Shown: positions 1 to 8,223 of the stretch, one piece after another
Numbering within the stretch: position 1 is the first letter of the stretch
Layout: the number at the start of each line of letters is the position of its first letter
Assembly (NCBI RefSeq): GCF_000620165.1
Contig: NZ_JHVN01000002.1
Coordinates: 220,487 to 284,486, forward strand
Direction of reading: 5' to 3'
Source of the DNA: Anoxybacillus tepidamans PS2
Lineage (GTDB): Bacteria > Bacillota > Bacilli > Bacillales > Anoxybacillaceae
Length of the DNA: 64,000 bases
The notes under the pieces: model-generated
What the model saw: the letters and a program-made list of their open reading frames with translations, nothing else
Databases searched by the model: none
What the model was told of the DNA's origin: nothing
Translations under genes and position numbers: made by a program

Positions 1-84
1 ACAAACAAGGAAGCGAACCCTTCACCTGATCAAAGTCAGAGCCGCTAACTCGTTCACATTTTTGCCGCCATTAGGAGGGAGATC

Positions 85-388
85 GTGGATAATCAAAAAG
101 CGCTGGAACAATACATCGAAGCTATCAATACATACACACAATTTCAATAATGTAAAAACTCTGCACGAACAGGCTGTTTTTTAGCTTTCCGATCAAACAT
201 GCATGACGTTCAATGGATGGCGGTTAATGAACATAGCGCGGCTTGTATGTATACATATTAAATAGGAGGGTTATCACTAAAGAAAATTTGTATCGGATAG
301 CGGTAGAGCGTCGAATATTATCATCAAAAACGAAAGTGGCGAATGGAAGCTTATCCACGAACATTTAAGCCCGTTTCCCGCTATATAA
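85..388 (+). pseudogene. Decayed SnoaL-like (ketosteroid-isomerase fold) gene
   Basis: A GTG at 85 follows a good ribosome site (AGGAGGGA) and opens a frame reading MDNQKALEQYIEAINTYTQF that stops at 148-150. The next frame continues with NNVKTL-HEQAVF, then a TAG, then LSDQTC, and a separate frame ending at 388 reads IKNESGEWKLIHEHLSPFP. These pieces match in order the start, middle and end of small SnoaL/DUF4440-type proteins, whose C-terminus typically reads GEWKIVHEHLS. The gene is broken by at least one frameshift and a stop where tryptophan is usual. The middle part, about 190-290, is too decayed to align. The family call is from motif memory only. Confidence 0.55.
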
Positions 389-421
389 AAAACGCTCAAA
401 CGTTTATGTCGATCGTTTTTT
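387..421. terminator. Weak terminator-like hairpin
   Basis: AAAAAACG at 387-394 can pair with CGTTTTTT at 414-421. It lies between the decayed gene ending at 388 and the convergent gene ending at 442 and could end transcription from either side. The stem is short and AT-rich. Confidence 0.35.
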
Positions 422-441
422 CACAAATGAATCAAACATTC

Positions 442-999
442 TTATTCTAGCTCTACCTTCTTTCTCCAATATTCCAATGCCTCCATCGGCTCTTCTCTCG
501 CATGGATATAATATAATTTCACATCGGTTGGCTGCACGTTGTCAGGAAGAACAAATGAGAACTGAAATCGCTGTTTCGTTTCAATATCAAAAATTTGCGG
601 CTTTTCTTTTCGATGAAGCTGGGTTTCAAGCCATCGGGCTATAGCAGTATGTAAAAATTTTAGATCCATATGTTGATAATCTTTATTCTGTTCCCTTGTC
701 ACATTCAGAATTTGCTGATTGGTAGGGACATAAAATACGAGAAAATCAGAAGGAAATCGATACAAATCTAAACGATCTTTCCATTCCCCATCCACAACAT
801 ATTTATTATTTTCTTTATGAACAGTCAATCGTAGAGAATCTGGTGTTGTATGATAGACAGAATGATAGGAAACATATCCCAAAAACGCAAATACGAGCAA
901 CAACGGACTTAGCAAAATAAGCGATAGAGCGCGCCGCTTCTTCCAGAGAAAAATTCCTGCCACCGCGCAACCTATAATCACCGCCAATGTTATAGCCAT
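442..999 (-). CDS. Membrane-anchored protein of unknown function
   Basis: 185 codons. I chose the ATG at 999 because AGGAGG and GGAGGG motifs lie just upstream; the open frame extends further up without a better start. Two hydrophobic segments (about residues 1-16 and 22-42) flank a KKRR turn, followed by a soluble part of about 140 residues. That part is rich in charged and aromatic residues and is probably on the outer face of the membrane. There is no motif I recognise. It stands alone between a remnant gene and the PduL-type gene, and no function can be proposed from context. Confidence 0.7.
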   Translation of the reverse strand: MAITLAVIIGCAVAGIFLWKKRRALSLILLSPLLLVFAFLGYVSYHSVYHTTPDSLRLTVHKENNKYVVDGEWKDRLDLYRFPSDFLVFYVPTNQQILNVTREQNKDYQHMDLKFLHTAIARWLETQLHRKEKPQIFDIETKQRFQFSFVLPDNVQPTDVKLYYIHAREEPMEALEYWRKKVELE

Positions 1000-1156
1000 C
1001 AAATTCCCTCCGCACCTCCTAATCAGCCGATAAAAGCTGCTTAATTTTTTTAAAGCCAACAAAATTTGCTTACTCATTGATAATTTTACTTAAATAATGA
1101 GAAACCTCAATTTAAAATATCAGTCCCTACCCAACATGGCTTCAATGCAAAATAAA

Positions 1157-1196
1157 AAGGCTGTCCAATAAGTTGACTTTTTAGCTATTGGACGCC
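1157..1196 (-). terminator. Rho-independent terminator after the PduL-type gene
   Basis: GTCCAATA at 1163-1170 pairs with TATTGGAC at 1186-1193. Read on the minus strand the stem is followed by CCTTTTTATTTT. It is placed to end transcription of the gene at 1236-1826. The outer sequence AAAAAGGCTGTC recurs at 56226, next to another terminator. Confidence 0.65.
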
Positions 1197-1235
1197 CCTT
1201 TCGATAGATCAACGTTTTTCATTTAAAGAACCCTT

Positions 1236-1826
1236 TTAGATATTATGCGCCATTTCTTTTACTTCTAAAATCTCCACATAATCCCCTGTCTTCAATCCGG
1301 CTGCGTTCGCTTCATCGGTATCAATGTGCATATCAAGCGCGAAGTTCTCATGAACACGAACAACCACTTCGTCAAAAATGAGCGCGCGTTCCCCTGTAGT
1401 TTTCACTTTCACAACTTGTTTGTCTTTAACGCCGAATGCTTCTGCATCCTTTGGGGTCATATGAATATGGCGCTTCGCAATAATCACTCCTTGATCCACT
1501 GTGACCGTTCCTTTTGGCCCGTGAATCGTAATCCCGGGAGTTCCCTCAATATCTCCCGATAAACGAACAGGAGGCTGGACTCCAAGCTTATAGCTGTCTG
1601 TTTTCGAAATTTCAAGCTGCGTCATCGAACGAGCTGGCCCTAAAATACGAACATTCTCGATTTTTCCTTTTGGCCCTTCGACAGTCACTGTTTCTTTTGC
1701 GGCAAACTGCCCCGGCTGCGACAGCGGCTTTAGCACCGTTAACTCCGCTCCCTCGCCAAATAAGTGCTGCAAATGTTCCTGCGATAAATGAATATGGCGA
1801 TTGGATACGCCTACTGGAATTTTCAT
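1236..1826 (-). CDS. pduL: PduL-type phosphate acyltransferase (phosphotransacylase)
   Basis: 196 codons from an ATG at 1826 behind GGAGGAGTGC. PduL enzymes exchange acetyl or propionyl groups between CoA and phosphate and bind zinc through paired histidine motifs. Both are visible: VSNRHIHLS near residues 7-15 and AKRHIHMTP in the second half, in the expected twofold repeat. The C-terminal DMHIDTDEANAAGL stretch is also typical. There is no microcompartment gene and no encapsulation peptide, so this is probably the free-standing housekeeping form acting in acetate or propionate metabolism. The MarR gene upstream is on the same strand but separated by a terminator. Confidence 0.85.
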   Translation of the reverse strand: MKIPVGVSNRHIHLSQEHLQHLFGEGAELTVLKPLSQPGQFAAKETVTVEGPKGKIENVRILGPARSMTQLEISKTDSYKLGVQPPVRLSGDIEGTPGITIHGPKGTVTVDQGVIIAKRHIHMTPKDAEAFGVKDKQVVKVKTTGERALIFDEVVVRVHENFALDMHIDTDEANAAGLKTGDYVEILEVKEMAHNI

Positions 1827-1905
1827 GATTGCACTCCTCCTTTCTTTTTGTAGTTTACCCAAAAAGAATAAGCTAATTGCCCATGTTCTATTCATAATGT
1901 AAACG

Positions 1906-1944
1906 AAAAAACGCCAGCGGACTGATTTTTCGTCCGCTGGCGCT
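1906..1944 (-). terminator. Strong terminator after the MarR gene
   Basis: CGCCAGCGGAC at 1912-1922 pairs with GTCCGCTGGCG at 1932-1942, an 11-bp GC-rich stem. On the minus strand it is followed by TTTTTTCG. It separates the MarR gene from the PduL-type gene. Confidence 0.85.
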
Positions 1945-1961
1945 TTCGCTATCCGTACTTA

Positions 1962-2402
1962 CTACTTTTTCGCACCGTATCCTAATTTTTTTAATAGCAC
2001 AATCGCTTGCTCCTTTTCCTCGGCTGTCAACCCGGCAAGCGTTTCATGAATCGTTTGCTCGTGGCGCGGAAACACGTCCTCAATGAACGTTTTTCCTTTA
2101 TCAGTAATGGACGCGTATGTGACGCGGCGATCTTTTTCGCACGCCTTGCGAACGATCAGCCCTTTTTGTTCCAACTTATCAACAACATAGGTGATGCTGC
2201 CGCTCGCAAGCAAAATCTTCTCGCCGATTTGCTGCAAAGGCTGATCGCCTTTATGATAAAGCAACTCCAGCACCGCAAATTCCGTCGGATTGACGCCAAA
2301 CGATTGGATCGATTTATTCACTTGATCATTGACAGCGCGATACGCTCTTGACAATACGATAAACAATTTTAACGATTGTAAAATTTCCTCTCTTTCCGCC
2401 AC
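1962..2402 (-). CDS. MarR-family transcriptional regulator
   Basis: 146 codons, starting at a GTG (2402) with only a weak ribosome site. The winged-helix core is clear: a helix-turn-helix around residues 55-80 (GEKILLASGSITYVVDKLEQKGLI) followed by a wing with KDRRVTYASITDKG, the usual MarR signature. MarR proteins bind as dimers to palindromes and respond to phenolic or other small ligands. No ligand or target can be read from the sequence. Length is normal for the family, and the gene is followed by its own terminator. Confidence 0.85.
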   Translation of the reverse strand: MAEREEILQSLKLFIVLSRAYRAVNDQVNKSIQSFGVNPTEFAVLELLYHKGDQPLQQIGEKILLASGSITYVVDKLEQKGLIVRKACEKDRRVTYASITDKGKTFIEDVFPRHEQTIHETLAGLTAEEKEQAIVLLKKLGYGAKK

Positions 2403-2513
2403 TTCTCATCAAATCCTTTATCCGTCGAATTCGAAGCCATTGTAGCGGAAAATGCAATGTTTGTCAATGAAGCGCTGCCAATCTGCTTATAGCTTAACTG
2501 AAAAATTCCCCTT

Positions 2514-3056
2514 CTATTTAGTTACTTCTTCTTTCTCCTCATAAGGATGGGCTACCCAGCCTGACGGATCAATGAACAAGCGGACAGCGACGACTTGACG
2601 GTCCTCCATTAATGTAAAGAAATGCGGATTCCCTTCTGGCACGGAAATGACATCGCCCGCTTCAAGCTGCACTTCAAAATATCCTGTTTGTTCGTCGCCT
2701 TTAATAATGAAAATGCCGTGGCCAGCGACAATGGCGCGCACTTCATCTTCCGTATGAATGTGCACTTGTTCAAATTTCTTCAATAATTCCTCTAAATTCG
2801 GAGTCGCATCTGATAAAGCGACAACATCCCACGCTTTATATCCTCTTCTTGCCGCTAAATCTTCAATATCGTCTTTAAAGGCCGTTAAAATTTCCTCTTT
2901 TTCTTCGTCACTCAAAACAAACTTTTCTTTTAAATGATTTGGCAGTTTGTTAATATCCCAGTGTTCATACAGAACGCCTTGCTTCTCCAAAAAGCTTCCT
3001 ACATTCTCATGCCCTTTGATCCATTCACCTGTGTTTCTAATTTTAATGACCGCCAT
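2514..3056 (-). CDS. mtnD: Acireductone dioxygenase (methionine salvage)
   Basis: 180 codons from the ATG at 3056, seven bases after GGAGGG. MtnD is a metal-dependent cupin that oxidises the acireductone from MtnX to the keto acid of methionine (iron form) or, with nickel, off-pathway to methylthiopropionate and CO. The metal ligands are visible as HIHTEDEVRAI near residue 100 and the later histidine in GNPHFF. It is the last gene of mtnW-X-B-D and lies 23 bp after mtnB, so it should be controlled by the SAM-I riboswitch at 5661-5769. Confidence 0.95.
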   Translation of the reverse strand: MAVIKIRNTGEWIKGHENVGSFLEKQGVLYEHWDINKLPNHLKEKFVLSDEEKEEILTAFKDDIEDLAARRGYKAWDVVALSDATPNLEELLKKFEQVHIHTEDEVRAIVAGHGIFIIKGDEQTGYFEVQLEAGDVISVPEGNPHFFTLMEDRQVVAVRLFIDPSGWVAHPYEEKEEVTK

Positions 3057-3079
3057 TGTACATCCCTCCATACGTTTAT

Positions 3080-3709
3080 TTAAATGAATACTTTGCTATT
3101 CTTTAATAGCGATAGCTTGACATGATAGCTAAATAAAAACTCGCACGCTTCTAAAAACTTTTTCGCTTCAAACGCATCTCGTCCCCAAACGGTAATGCCG
3201 TGGCTGCGGATGAGAACCGCTCCCGCATCCCCTTTTACATGCTGGGAAAATTCAGCGGCAAGAGTCGGAATATGCGCATGATTCGGAATAATCGGAACAC
3301 GGAAAACCGCATCTTCTTCCCACAATCCAAATGCTTTAATAATTTCTTGGCGGGTAAACACAATTTCTCCGTCATCTCCGTATAACTCGGAGATGACGTT
3401 ATTGTCGATCGTATGGACGTGAAGCACACATCCTGCGTTCGTTTTACTATAAATTTCCACATGCAAAAGCGTTTCCGCCGACGGCTTTAAATGCGTTTGT
3501 TCCGCTGGTCGGCCTAAAGCGTCGACAAGAAGGAAATCTTCATCCGTTTGTTTTCGCTTATCTTTTCCGCTTGCGGTGACTAAAAAAGTGAGCGGATCAT
3601 CTGTCACTTTAATTGATAAATTGCCGCTTGTCGCAAAAAACCAATCGCGTTCCGCCAGCTCCGCTTTCACGCTGGCGAGCTCAGCCCATTTTGTTCTTTG
3701 AACGCTCAC
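3080..3709 (-). CDS. mtnB: Methylthioribulose-1-phosphate dehydratase
   Basis: 209 codons with a GTG start overlapping the mtnX stop (GTGA), behind GGAGGTGAAATC. MtnB belongs to the class II aldolase/adducin family and removes water from methylthioribulose 1-phosphate to give the diketo compound used by MtnW. Family marks visible are ATSGNLSIK near the N-terminus, the zinc ligands in HVHTIDNN and SHG in the C-terminal third. Length agrees with Bacillus MtnB. It is the third gene of the riboswitch-controlled operon. Confidence 0.95.
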   Translation of the reverse strand: MSVQRTKWAELASVKAELAERDWFFATSGNLSIKVTDDPLTFLVTASGKDKRKQTDEDFLLVDALGRPAEQTHLKPSAETLLHVEIYSKTNAGCVLHVHTIDNNVISELYGDDGEIVFTRQEIIKAFGLWEEDAVFRVPIIPNHAHIPTLAAEFSQHVKGDAGAVLIRSHGITVWGRDAFEAKKFLEACEFLFSYHVKLSLLKNSKVFI

Positions 3710-4365
3710 GATTTCACCTCCATTTGCTCGAAAAAGGCGATGACATCAAAAAATGTTGTAAACGGTGTATGAGAAAGGCGTAATTCCTTACACTTCTCCA
3801 AAAGAAAATCGCGGGCGATAACGTGATCAGCAAGCCGGGCGGCCGCCAAATCCGTAATTGAGTCGCCGATCACAATTTTCGTGGCATCTTGTGCTGCCAG
3901 CTTCCGCAAAAGCGACGGCTTGCAGCAGCCGCAGCCGTTCTGGCAATGTTCATCACATGAATGCGGCCATGTAATGCGAATCGTTTCACCTGTGAAATCG
4001 GAGCCGTTGCAGAAAATGGATTCCTTTTCAACGAACCCCTCTAAAAGCGGATAGACGAAAAAATCGATTCCGCCGCTTGTCACATAAAGCGGAATGCCGC
4101 GATCTTTCGTAAAAGCGACAAACTCGCGAAAGCCGTCACGGATGCGGGCTGTGCGCAAAATAAAACTCGTAATCTCTTCTTTTAAGCTCGAAGGAAGAAG
4201 CGAAAACATCGCTCCGACGCCTTCCTGCACCGAGCATCGTTGCGCTAATACATCATCTTTGATGCTCTCCCATTCCGGCGGAGCAAACTGCTTCATAATC
4301 GAAATAATATTGTCGCTATTAGTAATAGTTCCATCAAAATCGCAAAAAATGACCGGTTTTCTCAT
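3706..4365 (-). CDS. mtnX: HAD phosphatase of methionine salvage (HK-MTPenyl-1-P phosphatase)
   Basis: 219 codons from the ATG at 4365, which overlaps the mtnW stop (ATGA); the longer open frame upstream has no better start. The HAD nucleophile motif [11 protein letters not shown] is near residue 8 and the late [10 protein letters not shown] motif carries the acidic residues. Between them is a cysteine-rich stretch ([14 protein letters not shown]) seen in this subfamily. It dephosphorylates the MtnW product to the acireductone. Bacilli use this MtnW plus MtnX pair in place of the fused enzyme MtnC. Confidence 0.95.
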   Translation of the reverse strand: MRKPVIFCDFDGTITNSDNIISIMKQFAPPEWESIKDDVLAQRCSVQEGVGAMFSLLPSSLKEEITSFILRTARIRDGFREFVAFTKDRGIPLYVTSGGIDFFVYPLLEGFVEKESIFCNGSDFTGETIRITWPHSCDEHCQNGCGCCKPSLLRKLAAQDATKIVIGDSITDLAAARLADHVIARDFLLEKCKELRLSHTPFTTFFDVIAFFEQMEVKS

Positions 4366-5600
4366 GCTTTCACCTCGTGTGCGCCCCATAAAGCAAGCGC
4401 TTTTTGCAGCGGCTCGCTTTCTCTCGCCGCTTCATGAAGCGTTCGTCCCACTAGCGCCGCGTCAAGTGCAGCACGAAACGCTTTTCCACCGCCTGCTGCG
4501 CCGTCCGGATGCCCGTGCACACCGCCGCCCGCGTTAATGATGCTGTCATGGCCGAAATCATGAACAAGCAGCGGCACAAGTCCCGGATGAATGCCCGCCG
4601 ACGGCACCGGGAACGTAGCGAGAAACTCATCTTCTTTCGTAAGCTCTTTCGCAATGCCGAGCGTTTCTTCTTTCGGCAGCGCCACGCTTCCATACGGCGA
4701 CGGGAAGAGTGAAAAATCAGCACCTGCCATGCGAACAAGCTTTCCAAGCAACAGCGGATTGCTCACCCCGTAAAACTCCGACGGCGTCAGTGCGCCGCTG
4801 AAAGCTGGGTGTGCCATAATCGGAATTCGAATATCTTCATCTTCACGCAACCCTTGCAAAACGTCGAGGCCATAAGCAAACACGTTAAACAGCAAGACAT
4901 CAGCCCCAAGTTCAACCGCCCGCTTTGCCTTTTCTTTTAACTCAAATGTTTTGCCAGATAAGTTGACGGCATATAACGTTTTATGCCCTGTTTCTTCGTA
5001 CACTTGCCGCAATACGTTTTTTCCGGCAATAATTCGTTTTTCAAACGGTGCTAACTCGCTCTCAAACAAAATTTCATCATCTTTGACGAGATCAACGCCG
5101 CCAAGCGCTTGTTCCCTCAGCTGTTTGGACAAATAATCGACATCGCGCCCGATCACCCCTTTGAAAATGCTCATAATAAGCGGACGATCGTATACTCCAA
5201 GCTTGTTGCGAATCCCTTTAATTCCGAAACGCGGACCAGGAAACTGGCGCTTCAGCTCATCGGAAAACTCCAAATCAACGAGCTTAATCGTACCGTCGAG
5301 CGACAGCTTCCCAAAAACCGTCGTCAAAATCGCTGGAAGGTCGGCGCTAAAATTGGCGCTTGGATACGCAATCTTGACAAGTCCGCGCTTTAGGCGTTTC
5401 CCGAAATATTCATTGACGCGTTCATCCTCTTCAAGATGTGTAACGCTCACGACCGTTCCTTTATGCTTGCGCAGCTGTTCCTGTTCTAAAAGCGGCAAGT
5501 TCGTCCATGAGCCGACCGTCAAACCGAGGGCGATGCCTTCCGCTTTTTTCTCCAACTCTTTCTCATCATGAAGCAAATACGTCGCGATTACTTGGCTCAT
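4362..5600 (-). CDS. mtnW: RuBisCO-like 2,3-diketo-5-methylthiopentyl-1-phosphate enolase
   Basis: 412 codons from the ATG at 5600 behind GGAGGAACGC. This is a form IV RuBisCO-like protein: it enolises the diketo substrate but does not fix CO2. The carbamylated metal-binding lysine lies in [10 protein letters not shown] (Lys173), and Lys98 in VFGKLS matches the general base reported for the Geobacillus kaustophilus enolase. The late GGGVHGHP motif binds phosphate. It is the first gene of the mtnW-X-B-D operon, directly after the riboswitch terminator. Confidence 0.95.
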   Translation of the reverse strand: MSQVIATYLLHDEKELEKKAEGIALGLTVGSWTNLPLLEQEQLRKHKGTVVSVTHLEEDERVNEYFGKRLKRGLVKIAYPSANFSADLPAILTTVFGKLSLDGTIKLVDLEFSDELKRQFPGPRFGIKGIRNKLGVYDRPLIMSIFKGVIGRDVDYLSKQLREQALGGVDLVKDDEILFESELAPFEKRIIAGKNVLRQVYEETGHKTLYAVNLSGKTFELKEKAKRAVELGADVLLFNVFAYGLDVLQGLREDEDIRIPIMAHPAFSGALTPSEFYGVSNPLLLGKLVRMAGADFSLFPSPYGSVALPKEETLGIAKELTKEDEFLATFPVPSAGIHPGLVPLLVHDFGHDSIINAGGGVHGHPDGAAGGGKAFRAALDAALVGRTLHEAARESEPLQKALALWGAHEVKA

Positions 5601-5621
5601 TGTGCGTTCCTCCAATCCATG

Positions 5622-5647
5622 AAAAAAGCCTCTTCACAAGAAGAGGC
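5622..5647 (-). terminator. Riboswitch terminator ahead of mtnW
   Basis: On the minus strand GCCTCTTC and GAAGAGGC form a stem followed by TTTTTTC, 22 bases before the mtnW start codon. This is the expression platform of the SAM-I aptamer at 5661-5769. With SAM bound this stem should form and stop transcription. Confidence 0.9.
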
Positions 5648-5660
5648 GTTTCGTTCCGCT

Positions 5661-5769
5661 CTTCTTATCTCTCAGCATATCGCTGCAAGAATTAGCACCG
5701 TGCTTAACCATGGTTAAGTCGGTTGCCGGGCTTCATTGGGCTCGTCCCTCCGCCTGCTCTTGATAAGAA
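5661..5769 (-). promoter_or_regulatory. SAM-I (S-box) riboswitch controlling mtnW-X-B-D
   Basis: Read on the minus strand it holds the S-box landmarks in order: CTTATCAAGAG opening the P1 helix, GGAGGGACGAGCCC, AATGAAGCCCGGCAACC, a variable stem, GGTGCTAATTC, and GCTGAGAGATAAG closing P1. It lies between mtnE and mtnW. When SAM is plentiful the downstream terminator should close and the operon be off. The core is nearly identical to the copy at 8045. Confidence 0.95.
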
Positions 5770-5853
5770 TGCTAGCAATCTATTCATTTTTCAAAAATTT
5801 TCATTTTGGCAAAATTTAATTTGAATTATGACAGGAATGTTTCGTGATGTCAA

Positions 5854-7044
5854 TCATTTTTTTGCAGCATGTGAAAACAAATTGAGTTTCGCCATGCGCG
5901 ATGCTGCTTCTCGCAAACGTTCTTCACTTGTTAGGAGCCCTGCGCGCACATACCCTTCGCCGTGCTCGCCAAAACCGATGCCGGGTGCGACAACGACCCG
6001 CGCCTCCTCGAGCAATAGATCAGCAAATTGCTCGGACGACCAGCCGTTTGGCACCGGCAGCCACGCAAAAAATGAACCGGCCGGCGGCGTTACATCCCAG
6101 CCCATGTTGCGCAACGCTTGAATCAACGTGTTGCGCCGCGACTCATACAGCGCGACAAGCTCGTGCACACATTGTTGCGATTCCAAAAGCGCTACCGCCG
6201 CCGCTTCCTGAATGGCACCAAATAAACTGACGTATAAATGATCTTGCAGCAAATGAATCGCCTCAATCACACTCGCATTGCCGACAGCAAAGGCCACACG
6301 CCATCCCGCCATATTATAAGTCTTGGAAAACGTATAAATTTCAATTCCGACTTCTTTTGCTCCTTCCGCCTGCAAAAAACTGACCGGCTTCTGGCCGTCA
6401 AATCCAATCGCCCCGTAGGCAAAATCGTGAACAACACAAATCCCGTGCTTTGCGGCAAACGACACCGTTTCAGCAAAAAATGCTTTCGTGGCCACCGCAC
6501 CTGTTGGATTGTTTGGATAGTTTAAAAACATGAGCTTGGCTTTTTTAACATCTTCTTCCGCCAACTCCTCATAGTCAGGGAGAAAGCTGTTCGCAGCGCG
6601 AAGCGGCATCATCGCCATTTGTGCCCGCGCAAGCGCCACCCCTGACCAATAATCCGGATATCCCGGATCCGGCACAAGTACGACATCTCCCGGATTCAAC
6701 AAACATTGAGGAATTTCCACAAGTCCCGCTTTTCCGCCGAATAAAATGGCCACTTCTTTTTCCGGATCGACCGTAACTCCGTACTCCCGCTTATAAAAAG
6801 CCGCCACCGCTTCTTTCAAAAACGAATAGCCGCGAAACGGCGAGTACTTATGATATTGCGGATTCGCCGCCGCTTTTTGCAGCGCTGCGACGATATGCGG
6901 CGGCGTCGGCTGATCAGGATTTCCTTGGCCGAGGTTAATGACATCATGTCCTTGGGCAACGACTTTTCCCACTTTCTCCACAAGCGAAGCAAAAAACTGC
7001 TTCGGAAGGCCTGCTAACAATTCTGATTGCACAAATGATTTCAA
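5854..7044 (-). CDS. mtnE: Methionine-forming aminotransferase
   Basis: About 396 codons. I prefer the TTG at 7044, six bases after AGAAGGTG; the GTG at 7053 overlaps that ribosome site. This fold-type I pyridoxal-phosphate enzyme transfers an amino group to 4-methylthio-2-oxobutyrate to make methionine. Family marks are the LGQGNPDQPTP N-terminal motif, NYPNNPTGA, the pyridoxal-phosphate lysine in YTFSKTYNMAGWR, and the C-terminal GYVRAGLL. It closely matches Bacillus subtilis MtnE (YkrV). It lies upstream of the mtnW riboswitch on the same strand but has no S-box of its own, and is divergent from mtnU. Confidence 0.93.
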   Translation of the reverse strand: MKSFVQSELLAGLPKQFFASLVEKVGKVVAQGHDVINLGQGNPDQPTPPHIVAALQKAAANPQYHKYSPFRGYSFLKEAVAAFYKREYGVTVDPEKEVAILFGGKAGLVEIPQCLLNPGDVVLVPDPGYPDYWSGVALARAQMAMMPLRAANSFLPDYEELAEEDVKKAKLMFLNYPNNPTGAVATKAFFAETVSFAAKHGICVVHDFAYGAIGFDGQKPVSFLQAEGAKEVGIEIYTFSKTYNMAGWRVAFAVGNASVIEAIHLLQDHLYVSLFGAIQEAAAVALLESQQCVHELVALYESRRNTLIQALRNMGWDVTPPAGSFFAWLPVPNGWSSEQFADLLLEEARVVVAPGIGFGEHGEGYVRAGLLTSEERLREAASRMAKLNLFSHAAKK

Positions 7045-7140
7045 CTGCTTCACCTTCTCAAAAAATTCTTGAAATTCTAGTCAAACATCATATATCGTAA
7101 AAATTAAATTGTAAAGTAAATTTTTTTGAGGTGAACAATT

Positions 7141-7944
7141 ATGGCATTAAAAATCGCGTGCCTTCAACTCGATATCGCTTTCGGAAATCCTGCTGAAAAT
7201 AAGCGCCGGGTGCAACAAGAAATCGTGAAAGCGGCCCAAGAAAAGGCGGATGTCATCGTGCTTCCGGAACTGTGGACGACGGGCTATGACTTGAAGCGCC
7301 TCGATGACATCGCCGATGAAGAAGGAGCGGACACAAAAGCATTCGTTCGTGAACTGGCTCGCTTGCATCGCGTGAACATTGTCGCAGGCTCGATCGCTAA
7401 AAAAACAAGCGCAGGCGTCACCAATACGATGTACGTCGTCAATCGAAACGGAGACCTCGTCGGAGAATATAGCAAACTTCATCTCTTTCAGCTCATGGAT
7501 GAACATCTTTATTTGCAGTCCGGCCAATCAAGCGGCCTATTTACGCTAGAGCAAGCGCTATGTGCCGGCATGATTTGCTATGATATTCGTTTTCCAGAAT
7601 GGATTCGCATCCATACGGCGCAAGGAGCGGAAATTTTGTTTGTCGTCGCACAGTGGCCGCTCCCTCGCCTCCAGCATTGGCGTACGCTTTTGCAGGCGCG
7701 GGCGATCGAAAACCAGTGCTACGTCGTAGCATGCAACCGCGCTGGAAAAGACCCGAATAACGAATTTGCCGGCCATTCGATGGTGATCGACCCATGGGGC
7801 GACATCATCGCTGAAGCCGATGAAAACACAGGCGCTTTAATGGCAGAAATTCACTTAGAAAAAGTAGGTGAAGTGCGGAAACAAATTCCGATTTTCCAAG
7901 ATCGCCGTCCGGAATATTACAACGGGGTTGAAAAAAATTTTTAA
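7141..7944 (+). CDS. mtnU: Carbon-nitrogen hydrolase (omega-amidase)
   Basis: 267 codons, ATG behind TGAGGTGAAC. It is a nitrilase-superfamily amidase with the Glu-Lys-Cys triad in LPELWTTGYD, YSKLHLF and GMICYDIRFPE. In salvage operons it is thought to hydrolyse the 2-oxo amide left when glutamine is the amino donor for MtnE, which pulls the transamination forward. Its place opposite mtnE fits this partnership and matches B. subtilis ykrU. No riboswitch precedes it; the 87-bp divergent gap must hold its promoter. Confidence 0.9.
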   Translation: MALKIACLQLDIAFGNPAENKRRVQQEIVKAAQEKADVIVLPELWTTGYDLKRLDDIADEEGADTKAFVRELARLHRVNIVAGSIAKKTSAGVTNTMYVVNRNGDLVGEYSKLHLFQLMDEHLYLQSGQSSGLFTLEQALCAGMICYDIRFPEWIRIHTAQGAEILFVVAQWPLPRLQHWRTLLQARAIENQCYVVACNRAGKDPNNEFAGHSMVIDPWGDIIAEADENTGALMAEIHLEKVGEVRKQIPIFQDRRPEYYNGVEKNF

Positions 7945-7952
7945 AAAAATAG

Positions 7953-7982
7953 TTGACAAAACAAACCAATGCCATGTATGAT
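7953..7982 (+). promoter_or_regulatory. SigA-type promoter of the mtnK operon
   Basis: TTGACA at 7953-7958 and TATGAT at 7977-7982 are separated by 18 bp. They lie about 60 bp upstream of the SAM-I aptamer at 8045, so the transcript would carry the whole riboswitch. Confidence 0.8.
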
Positions 7983-8044
7983 TCGAATCAAGCGAATTGA
8001 ACAAACTTTTTTATTGTTTGAAACATTCTAATAATCTAAAACAC

Positions 8045-8151
8045 TCTTATCAAGAGCAGGTGGAGGGACGAGCCCAATGAAGCCCGGCAACCGACTTAAC
8101 GATCGTTAAGCACGGTGCTAATTCTTGCAGCAGCACGCTGAGAGATAAGAG
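8045..8151 (+). promoter_or_regulatory. SAM-I (S-box) riboswitch controlling mtnK-mtnA-ABC
   Basis: S-box elements in order: TCTTATCAAGAG, GGAGGGACGAGCCC, AATGAAGCCCGGCAACC, a variable stem with GGTGCTAATTC, and GCTGAGAGATAAGA. The core is almost the same as the copy at 5661-5769 on the other strand. It should repress mtnK, mtnA and the overlapping transporter genes when SAM is high. Confidence 0.95.
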
Positions 8152-8170
8152 GTGCGAAGCGAACTTCAAA

Positions 8171-8199
8171 CCTCTTTCGAAAAGCGAAAGAGGTTTTTT
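8171..8199 (+). terminator. Riboswitch terminator ahead of mtnK
   Basis: CCTCTTTCG and CGAAAGAGG form a 9-bp stem followed by TTTTTTATTT, ending about 25 bases before the mtnK start. It is the expression platform of the SAM-I aptamer at 8045-8151. Confidence 0.92.
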
Positions 8200-8223
8200 A
8201 TTTGACAAAGGAGGGTATTGACG

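Noticed and set aside
1..48. 15 in-frame codons ending in TAA at the left edge
   Set aside because: Too short to tell whether it is the end of a gene cut by the window or chance.
1157..1200. GTCCAATA hairpin considered as an insertion-sequence end or MITE
   Set aside because: No second end, no target duplication and no transposase nearby. It works as an ordinary terminator for the gene at 1236-1826.
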